Assembly (NCBI GenBank): GCA_015680905.1
Contig: CM027381.1
Location: 92,405,501-92,469,500, forward strand
Reading direction: 5' to 3'
DNA length: 64,000 nt
Origin: Coptis chinensis
Taxonomy: Eukaryota > Streptophyta > Magnoliopsida > Ranunculales > Ranunculaceae
Shown here: one piece after another, positions 36,276-47,546 of the stretch
Numbering within the stretch: the first letter of the stretch is position 1
Layout of the letters: each line of letters starts with the position of its first letter
Position numbers and translations under genes: made by a program
Notes under the pieces: model-generated
What the model was told of the DNA's origin: nothing
The model's input: only the letters and a program-made list of their open reading frames with translations
Database searches by the model: none

Positions 36276-36485
36276 TTGTTTTGTATCAGATTTATAGAAG
36301 TCGGGTGGGGAATTGATTGGCAAAGGTCTATTGAGTTTGACAATTTTCCGTTTGAAGATCTCATACGTGAGGAAATGATGTTCAGAGTTATGTTTAACAC
36401 TTTTTTTAGACGATCAAATATTCGTGAGGAGATTGATGCACTGTGGGATGCTAAGGACCAGTTACCAAAGGACTTCAAAGCAGAG
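36276..36485 (+). other. Unassigned exon-like open frame
   Basis: After an AG (36279), 70 codons stay open, reading IEVGWGIDWQRSIEF, then NFPFEDLIREEMMFRVMF and SNIREEIDALWDAKDQLP, ending at a GT near 36486. The composition is protein-like, but I could not name the family. It might belong to the gene represented by the SWC5-like exon downstream, or to another captured gene. Confidence 0.35.
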
Positions 36486-36648
36486 GTACATGACAATCAT
36501 TTAATGGGAGTATCTATTGTTGAAATTGGGAATTGGGTGCCCCCCCACCACATATTTTCATTTATAGCTTATTTGTATTGTGGATGGCATAGTTCAACAA
36601 TGGGAATATTCTGCGTAGATTGCTTTTGATCTTTGCTTTACTCCATAG

Positions 36649-36846
36649 AATTGGATGACTGCTCTTGGTTTGACACCTAAGAAGACAGAGTTAGAGCGAC
36701 GTGAACCGCCACAAAGGAGACCGTATGATGGACCCAATGGAACCAGTGATGAGGCCAAGAGGATAGCTGCAGCTGCTCTATCAGCAGTTAAAGATGCCGC
36801 TGCTGCTTCTGCTGCCGTTGCTACCATGGGAAGAGGAAAGATAGAA
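36649..36846 (+). pseudogene. SWC5/BCNT-domain protein single exon
   Basis: SWC5 (Bucentaur/craniofacial development protein family) is a subunit of the SWR1 chromatin remodeller that installs H2A.Z. An uninterrupted 66-codon exon with AG and GT borders reads NWMTALGLTPKKTELERRE, then GPNGTSDEAKRIAAAALSA, VKDAAAASAAVATM and GRGKIE. This matches the region just before the conserved BCNT-C domain. The expected next exon (VTEVRDFAG...) was not found. As the exon is alone and between pieces of other genes, I treat it as a captured fragment even though it is undamaged. Confidence 0.72.
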
Positions 36847-36996
36847 GTAAGCAATATTTGTCAATTTCTTATTTGTTATAAATTTCTGATGTATATATGA
36901 ATTTCTAAGGATTCATCGTGATTTTGTTAAGTGTGAGGTTTTGGGGCAGAGTTTTATGCTTCATCAGATTAGGGACGTGCATAAGCTGTTTTGTTT

Positions 36997-37950
36997 AATT
37001 ATATTATGAATCAAGATTTAGGGAAGAAGCTAAAGGTGGTGATGGGATTGTTTGATAAGCTGCTGGAAGGGATCATGAGGGAACATGAAGAGAAGAGATG
37101 TGATGATAAAAGAGGAGGGGATCTGATGAATGTTTTACTAGAAATTTACAGAGATGAGAATTAAACGACATCAAGTCTTTCATCCTTGCGAGTGATCTTT
37201 TGTGTTTCCATTTCACCAAGTAGTGGGTTTTTGCAGAAAAGACACTACTGCTGCAGTGCTGCTGTATGTAGTGCTGTCGTATACATACGCCCGAGTCCCT
37301 GACCAATGGCTAGAAGCAAATCTGCTTAATTTTTTTTTTTAAGATGAGACCATTACATGGCTATAGTGAGTTTTTCTATATTATGCAGACCAATACTAGA
37401 AAAATAAATCTGACCCGAGATAGCCTGTTAAACCTTGAAGTTTATTGGCACCTTCACGAAAACAGAATCAAATGGATGAGAGATGAGACATGAAAGACAA
37501 ACACTAGGACAAGCATCATTCATAACTTAGCAGTTTTTTGTTGAATTGCCACCCTATTTTGTTCTGTTTTTCACTATTACGACTTGAACATCCTTACATT
37601 CGGAATCTAATTGGCTATTAGTCGATTACTATATCCTTTTTCAGGAGCTTTTCGTAGCAGGTACAGACTCGACTTCTACTTCAATCCAATGGGCATTGGC
37701 AGAACTTATAAATCATCCAAACAAATTCAAGAAACTTTGAGAGGAAATTGATGTAGTCGTCGGGAAAAGTAGGCTTCTTCAAGAATCTGATGTAACTGCT
37801 CTCCCTTACTTGCAAGCAGTTGTAAAAGAAACGCTAAGGTTACACCCTCCAGCACCCTTTATAATCCGACAGTGTGATGAGGACTGCAACATTAAAGGCT
37901 TCAACATAATGAAGGGTACTAGGACAATTATTAATGTGTTTGCTGTTATA
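36997..37950 (+). pseudogene. Cytochrome P450 (CYP93/CYP712-like) fragment
   Basis: P450s are haem mono-oxygenases. The first part, 36997-37180, reads QDLGKKLKVVMGLFDKLLEG, then IMREHEEKRCDD and, one frame over, NDIKSFILASDLL. The second exon starts at 37645 after an AG and reads ELFVAGTDSTSTSIQWALAE, i.e. the I-helix AGTDS motif. Then LINHPNKF, EEIDVVVGKSRLLQESDV and LPYLQAVVKETLRLHPPAP follow, with the ExxR motif intact, and CNIKGFNIMKGTRTIINVFA. A TGA interrupts after KFKKL. The similarity stops near 37950, before the PERF and haem-binding cysteine motifs, where a peroxidase piece follows directly. The N-terminal half is also absent. Confidence 0.88.
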
Positions 37951-37975
37951 ACCGTGCCTATGAGCCAATTTCTTG

Positions 37976-38269
37976 AGAACAAAATGTCCAAATCCTTCAG
38001 ACCCAGCAACTACAGTGGAAATGGATCCTAGAAGCTCTCTCTCCTTCGACAGCCACTATTATCAAGCTCTTACACAAAAACAGGGCCTCTTTCAGTCTGA
38101 CGCAGCACTTCTTACCAGCATTGGTTTGGCCAGGCTAGCTAGACAACTACAGAATGGCAATGCATTCATGGTACAGTTTGCCAAATCCATGTTGAAGATG
38201 GGAGCAATAGAAGTACTCACTGGAAATGCAGGGGAAATAAGGAAGAAATGTTGCGTAGAAAACCCTTAA
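37976..38269 (+). pseudogene. Class III peroxidase C-terminal fragment
   Basis: Class III peroxidases are secreted haem enzymes acting on phenolics in walls. An open frame reads RTKCPNPSDPATTVEMDP, RSSLSFDSHYYQALTQKQGL, FQSDAALLTSIGLARLARQL, then MVQFAKSMLKMGAIEVLTG and GEIRKKCCVEN, ending TAA at 38267-38269. This is the last quarter of the enzyme, after the proximal histidine, including the FDxxYY and FQSDAALL motifs and the last disulphide cysteine. No lesion is seen in it, but the catalytic two-thirds are missing. It abuts the P450 fragment within about 25 bp, in another frame. Confidence 0.9.
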
Positions 38270-38737
38270 GTTATTGAAAAAAAATATCAGATAAACCTGG
38301 ATGTCTGTATTTCTTTGTGCAACCAAAAAGTGTAGAATGTAATATGTCGTGCTTGACCTACACATTTATACCAGAAAGGTTCTCAAATGAAAGTTTCGGG
38401 CATAAACAGAAGGAGATAAAAGGACAAGGTTTTCATTAACTAGGGTGATTAATATCTCAGTAATTTCTATTATGATGTTAGTTGGTTAGGTTCACTCTTA
38501 AATAGAAAGTGAAACTGATGATGAATTTCAAGATGAGATGAAGCTTAGGAACTCTAAAACTTCTGAAATTGGAGCAAAAGATATTCACAACTGATTTGCC
38601 GAACTCAATACTTAACACCCCAAAACTATCTAAACGTTATATACCTCAATTCAAATCGATTTCACTAAAGATCTCCGTTTCGTAACTTATTGGTCATGAA
38701 TCCAGCTTCGCATCAATTTCAAATTCCTCACAAACTA

Positions 38738-39040
38738 TCAGTATGTTTGTAGTAGCTTCCCCTAAGGCTAGATTCCATTCGATGAGGATATATTTGGTGC
38801 AGTCATCTGGAGATTTGTTGCAAGTCAGAAGGATATTGGATAGTAAGGGCTCAACTTACTTCACTGCTGAGTTTGAAATATTCAAACTAGACTCGATGGC
38901 CTTTAAGTAGGATGAAGTGAAGAGTCTTTGCAACCATTGTTTTTGGGCGATAATTCTTCAATATGTCTATCTCCATCAGTCTTCCCTGGGTGCAAGACAA
39001 TTGCATATACTTCACAGATGATTATTTTGAAGTTGTGTGT
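38738..39040 (+). pseudogene. DUF295 F-box-type (KIB-like) protein fragment
   Basis: DUF295 is the C-terminal domain of a large plant family, many members having an N-terminal F-box. The plus strand reads FHSMRIYLVQSSGDLLQVRR, then YFTAEFEIFKLDSMAFK, a TAG where tryptophan is expected, DEVKSL, and one frame over PLFLGDNSSICLSPSVFPGC. After another shift, NCIYFTDDYFEVV follows. The SGDLLQV, LGDNSS and CIYFTDD motifs are diagnostic. One stop and two frameshifts mark it as dead; F-box and remaining N-terminus are not seen. Confidence 0.88.
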
Positions 39041-40074
39041 ATGTTTTGGTATACATGCATTTTGGTATTTTAGTTCAGCTCCACCTGCTGTTGCTAATAA
39101 AACCAAATATCTTCAGACCTCAAATCACAAGGCCTGCAGCAGTTTTGCCCTCAGTTGCTAAGAAGCAAACATCTTTCGTATTAGGGGTGGTCTGACAGAT
39201 TTTAGTTCTAAACTTCTGTAATTTTAGTTTTGAAAATTCTTTTGTGTAATTTATCACATGTTAAGACCGTTCAGATTGAATGTGAAATGGAACTTCTGAT
39301 CAAGTATGATATTGGTAGAAGACATTAGTAGACACTCCATATTTTAGTTCTGACATATATCAGAACAATAGAGTAGTCTGACAAATATTTTAGTTCTGAC
39401 ATATGTTAGTTCTGAAGCTAAAGGAATTACCAATGGAAGTAACAAGCACAACTTCTTGAATTGATGCATGAATAAAAACTACATAATCACTAACTAATTA
39501 GGATGGTAAACATGGTTTGAAAGTCATCCAGCAAGATAGAGCATTCCTAATGGCTGCAGTCTGCACTAATAGCATTTTCTAATAAGAGAAATCTGATTCG
39601 ATTGGAACAAATTCGATCAGCAACAATTTTATCTCCAAACTAATAAAATTGGTAAATCAAACTGGTAGTCAAACTTAAAAATGAGTAGAAGTGATCTCAT
39701 TTGAGACAATACTACTACTACAAGTGATCTCATTTGAGTCTATAGTAGATCCTTAAATGACTTTCTAAATTACAATTCAAAACGAAAAAAAAAACAGTCA
39801 TCCAAACACTAAAAAACTAACTTCAGCCTTCAACTTTCCTATCCATTTCCATTTCAATTTTCCTATACATAAATAAAACCCATCAAATCAAACATAAAAC
39901 ATTCAATTCAACAAAAATAAAAATTATGAGAAAAACAAAAAACGACGAGTAGATGATATAAAGGGAACAACCTCTTCATCAGATTCATCCAAATCAATAT
40001 ACTTCGTAAGAACTTCAACCAAATATTCCATACAGTTCAAGAAAACAACAATCTGCATCAATTACCTGACAGTG
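39041..40074. other. Intergenic, no gene seen
   Basis: Contains short local repeats of TTAGTTCTGACATAT near 39340-39410. No coding similarity recognised. Confidence 0.45.
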
Positions 40075-40875
40075 TACTCTGAATAACATCTAAAACATAA
40101 CCATCAGAAGGCACTAAACAACCACCGCATATAATGAACGTATATATGTTACATACCTTAGCAAGGGTAGCAAGCACATGGTCAATGATCCGTTGTTTAT
40201 GCTCACGTACTCGAGTTATATAATCCAATTCTCTTTCTTTGCATGGTGCAAATACATGAAAAGCCGATAAAACCATCGAAGGCGATATAATGAACGATAT
40301 ATGTTACATACCTTAGCAAGGGTAGCAAGCACATGGTCAATGATCCGTTGTTTATGCTCACGTACTCGAAGTTATATAATCTAATTCTCTTTGCTGCATG
40401 GTGCAAGTACATGAAAAGCCGCATAAAAAATTAAATGAGAACATTGTCAAATTAACAAAGAGTTTTTCTTTGTTACAAAATTTAAAAGTTTGAAATCATG
40501 TAAGAATCAAACATAACCAAACTGTGAAAAAGGAACTTCATTGGTAGATTTAGGTGGTGCGTCGACAACAGAAATATCAAATGCACTTGCAGGTGGTGCC
40601 TTATCCATGGCTGATAATCAAACATTGATAAGGAAATTGCAGCAAATAAATGAAAGTGGTATACAACTATGATCAGGAATAACTATTAAGGGAGGTTCGG
40701 AGTCATGCAAAATGCAACCATGTCACCAGTACCTCCCATTAGAGTTATCGACTTTTGTATAATTAAAATATAAAGAGTTCCGATCCACTGGAACTTCTAC
40801 CAAAGCTACACGCATGTACTATAGTTTAGTGTGCATAGCAAAAGAGTCTAAAAACATAAAAGAGGCAAAGAAAGA
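40075..40875 (-). mobile_element. Helitron transposase gene 5' part, copy 1
   Basis: On the minus strand an ATG at 40608 opens MDKAPPASAFDISVVDAPPK and STNE. Further on come RELDYITRVREHKQRIIDHV and LATLAKV. The same peptides and flanks occur at 52740-53356, where they lead into a Helitron-like N-terminal protein. In this copy the exon with the EHKQRIIDHVLATLAK phrase is duplicated in tandem (40131-40286 and 40287-40430, period 156 bp). Downstream exons are missing. Identity of the family rests on copy 2. Confidence 0.6.
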
Positions 40876-41541
40876 AAGTGCAAGAATTGAATAATGGCAA
40901 TGTTCGTCTCGCAAAAGAAACAAAAACAGCATATATAGTCTAAAAAGATTGTTTTCCTTTTGCCCAACTACAGCCTAGCATTTTTTAGAACACGGATCGC
41001 AAGAGATACACAATGGAACACTTCAACATTGCAATCCAAATGATAAATTATAATTTAATATATATATCTATGAGGATTAATATCAATGGAATCAAGATAA
41101 AATTGTTATAATTTAATATATATATTTGATTGTAATTAACTTCCAATAAAGCATTGTGCCTTACCAATCAAATGTCCATACTTTCATAGACAATATTGTT
41201 AAATTATCCGTAAAGAAAAGTGTGCCTCATGTGGAAATTAAATAGATCCCTCTTGATTCATATCCTTCCATCAATTCCGTTTTGAGCCAATAAATTTCTG
41301 AGTGATTGAATTCTGTTTTGGATAATTCTGTTGAATATGACATATAAGAATTGTGGAAGATATGGTATATGATCGTAGGATGAGCCTAAGCCCTTATCGA
41401 AATGCCCATGGAATGTCCAGACGTGACAATGCCCATGTAGTCACTCATATAGTGATATACTAGATTTTGGACCCGGACATACGCCCGGGATCTATTAAAT
41501 ATTTTGTGGGCTGAAAATGCTTTACAAAATGTCTCACACAC

Positions 41542-42204
41542 ATTTTCGAATCAGAATATATTTTTATTGAAAATAAACCGAAATACATTAATGACCAACG
41601 ATTATGGTGCATAAGTATTTGGAAACTAATTAAGAGATCAAATTGAGATAGCCTCATCACTTTGTGGTTTAGGATATTAATCCGTAATTTTCAGATAGAA
41701 TTATCTTAAACTCGATCTATCTTGTATAATAGTTTTATTATATTTATGGTCATTTAGCGGCAAATTTTCGAATCAGAATATATTTTTATTGAAAATAAAC
41801 CGAAATACGTTAATGAGCAGCGATTATGATGCATAAGTACTTGGAAACCAAGGGATCAAATTGAGATAGCCTATTCACTTTGTGGTTTAGGATATTAATC
41901 TATAATTTTCAAATAGAATTATATTAAACTCGATCTAACTTGTATAATAGTTTTCTTAGATTTATGGTGATTTAGCTGCAAATTTTTTAATCATAATATA
42001 TTTTTATTGAAAATAAACCGAAATACGTTAATGAACAGCAATTATATATGGTGCATAAGTACTTGGAAACTAAGGGATCAAATTGAGATATTCTATTCAC
42101 TTTGTGGTTTAGAATATTAATCTGTAATTTTCAAATAAAATTATTTTAAACTCGATCTAGCTTGTATAATAGTTTTATTAGATTTATGGTGATTTAGCGG
42201 TAAA
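41542..42204 (-). repeat. Three tandem units of about 220 bp
   Basis: Units begin at 41542, 41764 and 41982. Shared phrases are ATATTTTTATTGAAAATAAA, AGGGATCAAATTGAGATA and CTTTGTGGTTTAG. They differ by substitutions and small indels. The array lies just inside the Helitron 3' hairpin. Confidence 0.88.
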
Positions 42205-42649
42205 TCATCACCGCTTAAACTACGTACTAATGTGTACAAATCACTAAAACAGATTGATTGTTTCCATATCCTCAAATAATACACTACTCCCACTTGAAAA
42301 GATTTATCATATGAACGTCCTACTTAACGGGTGCCGTTATATTAAATTATTCTAAAAAATATTAGCAACTATGCATAGTTATGAGATATGAAAATTATAT
42401 TAATTACTCATTTAAATTTCTTGCACCACTCTCTATAAAAATGAAGCACCAAATCTTGATAAAACTAATCGACTTTTTTTTTATTGTTAGGTTTAATAAT
42501 TGAAGTTTTGTGAGAATGCCCAATCTTGGCGAAGATAATATTGAAGATACTTGAATAGCAAGGTATTCCCAATCACAATAAAAAGAATTATAATAAACAA
42601 TACTTAAAATGCAAAACTATATTTGTCGAGACATTTATCCCCTCTACAT

Positions 42650-45540
42650 AAAATACAAATATGTTTTAGGGTTATTAGTTCAATACATTTGCACCAAGTT
42701 TATGATTTTCCATTAATTATTCTTTGAGGTTAGTTTAATATAGTATGTTGCATCCCGTTTCTAATTTCTCATTAATTATTCTTTGAAGTTAGTACAATGC
42801 AGTTGCATCAAGTTTTTAGATTTTCCGTTAATTATTATTTGAGGTTAGTATGCAAATCAATTACATCCACTTTATGATTTCCGTTAGTTATTAATTAAAG
42901 TTAATTCAAGACGCATCTGATTGCATCCAGTTTTTGATGTTTCGTTAATTAGTCTTTGAGATTAGTTCATTGTATTTGCATCCAGATTCCAATCTCCCGT
43001 TAATTACTCTTTGAGGTTAGTTAAATATATTTGCATCCAGTTTCTGATTTCCCATTAATTATTTTTCTAGGTTAGTTCGATAGTTTACAATTTCTATACA
43101 GTTTGCATACATGTAAGAGTCTATTTTTATAAACTCACTTTCGTTTTGGGTTCATAATTACTTGTAATTACTCATATGAGAAGGCTAAAAAAGTGGATAT
43201 TTATGCCTTGAGGTCAGTGCGATGCAGTTACATCTGACTTCCGATTTCTAGTTAACCATTTTTTTATGTTATTTCAATGCATTTGCATCCAATTTTTGAT
43301 TTCCTGTTAGTTAATCTCTGATTTTAGTTTAATGCAGTTGCATCCAGTTTTTAGTTTTCCATTAATTATTCTTTGAGGTTAGTTCAATGCAGTTGCATAT
43401 AATTTTAGATTTTATGTTAATTGTTATTTGAGGTTAGTTCAATGCATTTGCATCAAGTTTCTGATTCCGGTTAATTATTTTTTTGAGGTTAGTTCAATGC
43501 CTTACATCAAATTTATAATTTTCCGTTAATTATTCATTTAGGTCGGCCTCGGTGTAGTTTCATCCATTTTTAATGTTTCATTAATTAGTCTTTGAGATTA
43601 GTTCATTGCATTTGGATCCAGTTTCGATTTCCTCGTTAATAACTCTTTAAGGTTAGTTCAATACATCCGCATCTAGTTTCGATTATTTATGCTTTGAGGT
43701 TAGTTGATATAATTATATCCAGTTTTTTATTTTCCGTTAACTATTCTTTGAGGTTATTTCAATGCATTTGTATTTAGTTTTCAATTTCCCACCAATTATT
43801 TTATGAGGTTAGTTCAATGCAGTTGCATTCGTTTTTTGATTTTATGTTAATTATTTTTTGAGTTAAGTTCAATGCATTCGCATTCAGTTTCCGGTTTCCC
43901 ATTAATTATTATTTGAGGTTTGTTTGATGTATTTGCATACTATTTCCGATTTTCCAATAAATATTTTTCAAGGATTTGCATTCAATTTCTAATTATCCGT
44001 TAGTTACTCTCTGTCATTAGTTTAATGCAATTTGCATAAAGGTTATGATTTCCCATTAATTACTCCTTGAGCTCAGTTATGTATTTGAATCTAGTTTCCA
44101 ATTTCCTTATAATTATCCAATGTGGTGTGTAATACCAACTTCTACTGATCCATCTGTAGTGTCATTAAAAACATGACATAAAAAGTAAATTATACTTAAT
44201 TTACTATGTGGGATCATCGAAGATTATCTAGTTTTCGATTTCTCGTTAATTATTCTTTAAATTATGCATGACTCACTATGTGGAATCTTCAAAGATTATC
44301 TACAAATGGGTGTTGTTATATTAATTATTCTAAAAAATATTTGCAAATATGCATAACTATTATATATTAATATTATATTGATCACTCAACCAAATTTCTT
44401 ATAACGTGAAAACCTCACTCTCCATTAAAAAAAATAACTCACCTTTGATAAAATTCTTCAACTTCATTTTTTTGTTTAATAATAGAAGTTTGATTGAATT
44501 TTTGTGAGATTGCCTAATAAGGGGAAGTTCATATATATTGAAGCTACTTGAATAATGGAGTTCCCAATCATCTGGAAAGAGATAAGATAAACATCATTTT
44601 AAATGCAAAACTATACTTATCGAGACATTCCCACAACATATAACCCAACTATGTTTTGAGGTTAGTTTAATGCATTTGTATTTAGTTTCTGATTTTTCGA
44701 TATTTATATTTTGAGGTTAATTCAATGCAGTTGCATCCAATTTCCAATTCCCATTATTTATTTTTTGAGATCAGTTTAATGCAGTTGCATCCAGTTTCTG
44801 ATTGATCGTTAATTATTCTTTTCGGTTAGTTCAATACATTTGCATCAAATTCCCAATTTTCTATTAATTGTTTTTTGAGGTCAGTTCAATGCATTTGCAT
44901 CCAGTTTCTGATTTCCCGTTAATTATTCTGTGAGATTAGTTTGATGTATTTGCATCAAGTTTTCGATTTCTCATGTTTATTATCTGATAAAGTTGCATTT
45001 GCATCTAGTTTCCGATTTTCCGTTAATTATTGTTTGAGGTTAGTTCAATGAGTTTGCATCTAGTTTCCGATTTCCCGTTAATTATTTCTTGAGGTTTTGC
45101 ATCCAATATATTTTTTGAGATTAGTTCAATGCAGTTGCATCCGGTTTTCGATTTTCCGTTAATTATTTTTTAAGATTAGTTCCACGCATTTGCATTATGT
45201 TCTCAATTTATAATTAATTTTTCTTTGAGGTTAGCTCAATACAGTTGCATCCAGTTTTCGATTTCCCATTAATTTAATCTTTGAGGGTTAGCTCAATGCA
45301 TTTGCATCCAGTTTCATTTTTTCGACAATTATTTTTTTTTATGTTAGTTTGATGTATTTGTATCTAAGTTTTGATTTTCTCTTTATTCTTTGAGATTAGT
45401 TTAATGCAGTTGTATCCATATTCTTTTATATTAATTACTTTTTAAGATTAGTTTAATGCTTGCATTTTGCATCCGTTTCGATTTCCGTTAAATATTATTT
45501 GAGGTTAGTTGAGCATTTGCATCCAGTTTTCCGCTCTCCA
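42650..45540 (-). repeat. Minisatellite, about 55-bp unit (array 2, reverse orientation)
   Basis: Reverse complement of the unit in 3880-6720: each copy holds GAGGTTAGTTCAATGCA, TTGCATCCAGTTT and TTCCCGTTAATTATT. It is interrupted at about 44260-44650 by the same unique block that interrupts array 1; a second block copy lies at about 42300-42660. Confidence 0.9.
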
Positions 45541-46144
45541 TTAATTGTTTTTGTCGTTAATTTCATTAAATATTATATATATTTTAAAATATTTGTCATT
45601 ATTGCTTTGCCGTTATTATTATTTTTTTTTTTTCATTTTTATATATTTTGTATAATTATTTTTAACTATATTTTGAAGTCATGTTAAGGATATATTCAAA
45701 TAAGTCTGTTTTATTATAGATACTAAAATTGTATGATTTGTAATAGGAAATTAGTTTATACAAATCACCTATTTTTTAGCAATTTTTTTTTATTTGATCA
45801 AATATATAAGAATTGGAACACTAAAACTCTCCAAATATAAGAATTAAAATACACTCAAATTCTCCAAATCACCTATTTTTTTTAGTAATTTTTTTTTAGA
45901 TTTCTACAAATCACCTATTTTTTAGTAATATTTTTTATTTGATCAAATATATAAGAATTGGAAATACACTCAAACTCTCCAAATATAAGAATTAGAAATA
46001 CACTCAAACTCTTCAAAGATCTTTTTCATATTGTGAGAGATCACATAAGATAGAAAAAAAAAAGCCTAACTCTCATATTAGAGTCCACATAGGAGAGAGA
46101 AAATCCTTCTTTAAAGGTCTCTCCTTTAGTATATAGATAGTAGA

Positions 46145-47546
46145 TGAATTTGAACCATATTTTGTATCTTCGACAGACTCTAAAAATCGAGGTCTAAATC
46201 GCAAACTATCCAATCGGATTTTATGAATTCGGATCTAGCCCAGACCTTTGTTTGCCGACCCTATCGCAAAAAGATGTATAGCCGCCATAGGACACCTTAA
46301 CGCAACATGGACGTGTCATATTGCTATTTCGATGCGGTCATTCATCTAAGTAGAATGCCAGAGGATTAGATCAAGAAATAAAGCCCATATTTAACCAGAT
46401 TTCTGTTACTAACGCCAAGAGGAATTCTTAATTAAAAATTTAAAACCAAAAACTTAATTTTGTGGTTATTTGTATTTAATAGTTTTGAATTTATGAATGT
46501 TGATACATTTAATTTAGTTTTTAATGTTCAATTTATATAAAATAAAATTATAAATATTAATTAATTTTTGCGTCCTTTGCTACGTCCGCATCCTATTTTT
46601 TGAGAGATATAATCGAAGCCCATGGAATGTCAGATATGCCCGCGCAACATAGACTTCAGGTTATAGATGCTGACCGATATCCTAATTGTAACAAATTATA
46701 CTGTAGTATGAGGCCGGTGGATCTAAATTAATCCAGAGGTCGCATGGAAATGAGCATATGCATTATGATATCATGTGTTACTAGTTTATTGGTCGTATCA
46801 CTTCTACAAGTAAACTACCTTCGGGGTTTGATTCCATCACTGGATACTCAAGTAGAAAATCTTTGGTTTAGTTTAATCAAATTAATTTTTATTTTCTACT
46901 CCTTGTCTTTCACTTTCTTATTTTTCATGTCCCTATTGAGGCACAACATAATTTTTTACATAGAGAATAAGCAAATCACCACCTGCGCTTCTGGAAGAGC
47001 TTCCTACTTTGTTCATCTGTCCCTATCTAGTTCTTTTAGGTTTTAAAATGTTCGTGATTATAATTTGTCATACTTGTGCCAAAATCCCGAAAACCTTTTA
47101 GAGGGGTACGGTAAAGGACTGGTTGGGCTCATCTTGCATAAACACTAGAAACGTACAAATATAAACTATAAAACAATGAACACTTCAAAGTTCCAGTTGA
47201 AATCATATTTGCATATGATGAAATGAAACAAATCGAGTGGAAAAGAAATTACCGAACAAATATTCAATTATTGCTGAGAAAGAAAAAAGAAAAAACAGAG
47301 ACTGATGTTATAAATATTGAATTAAATGGACATTATTCAAATACAAAGTTCAATTATTTCGACAACATAAAAGAATTATAAATGCTCTCTTCAAATACAA
47401 AGTTCAATTATTTACGACAACATCAAAGTTAAATCCTCTACAAAATGTATGATGAAAGAATCTCAAAAAAGTAACAGAAAATACAGAAGAACCAAAATAA
47501 GTAGACGGAAACTGTAAACCACACAAAACTCTGCTCTCTCAAGTCT
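46145..47546. other. Intergenic, no gene seen
   Basis: Nothing recognised; the last few hundred bases are the 3' flank of the phytocyanin gene. Confidence 0.45.

Larger units (their letters stand above)
41460..46144 (-). mobile_element. Non-autonomous Helitron, 4.7 kb, both ends present
   Basis: Read on the minus strand, it starts TCTACTATCTATATACTAAA at 46144, a typical plant Helitron 5' end, and is preceded by A (46145 is T on plus). It ends with a GC-rich hairpin (about 41473-41490, stem CCCGG/CCGGG), then AAAATCTAG at 41460, followed by T. Thus A/T insertion, TC start, hairpin and CTAG end are all present, with no target duplication, as Helitrons require. Inside are the minisatellite (42650-45540), two copies of a unique block and three tandem units of about 220 bp. 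No Rep or helicase is coded, so mobility would need a partner. About 840 bp at its 3' side lie beyond a decayed version of the family's usual terminus. Confidence 0.85.

Noticed and set aside
46744-47046. 100-codon plus-strand frame with hydrophobic runs
   Set aside because: AT-rich composition explains it; no known family and no flanking gene signals.
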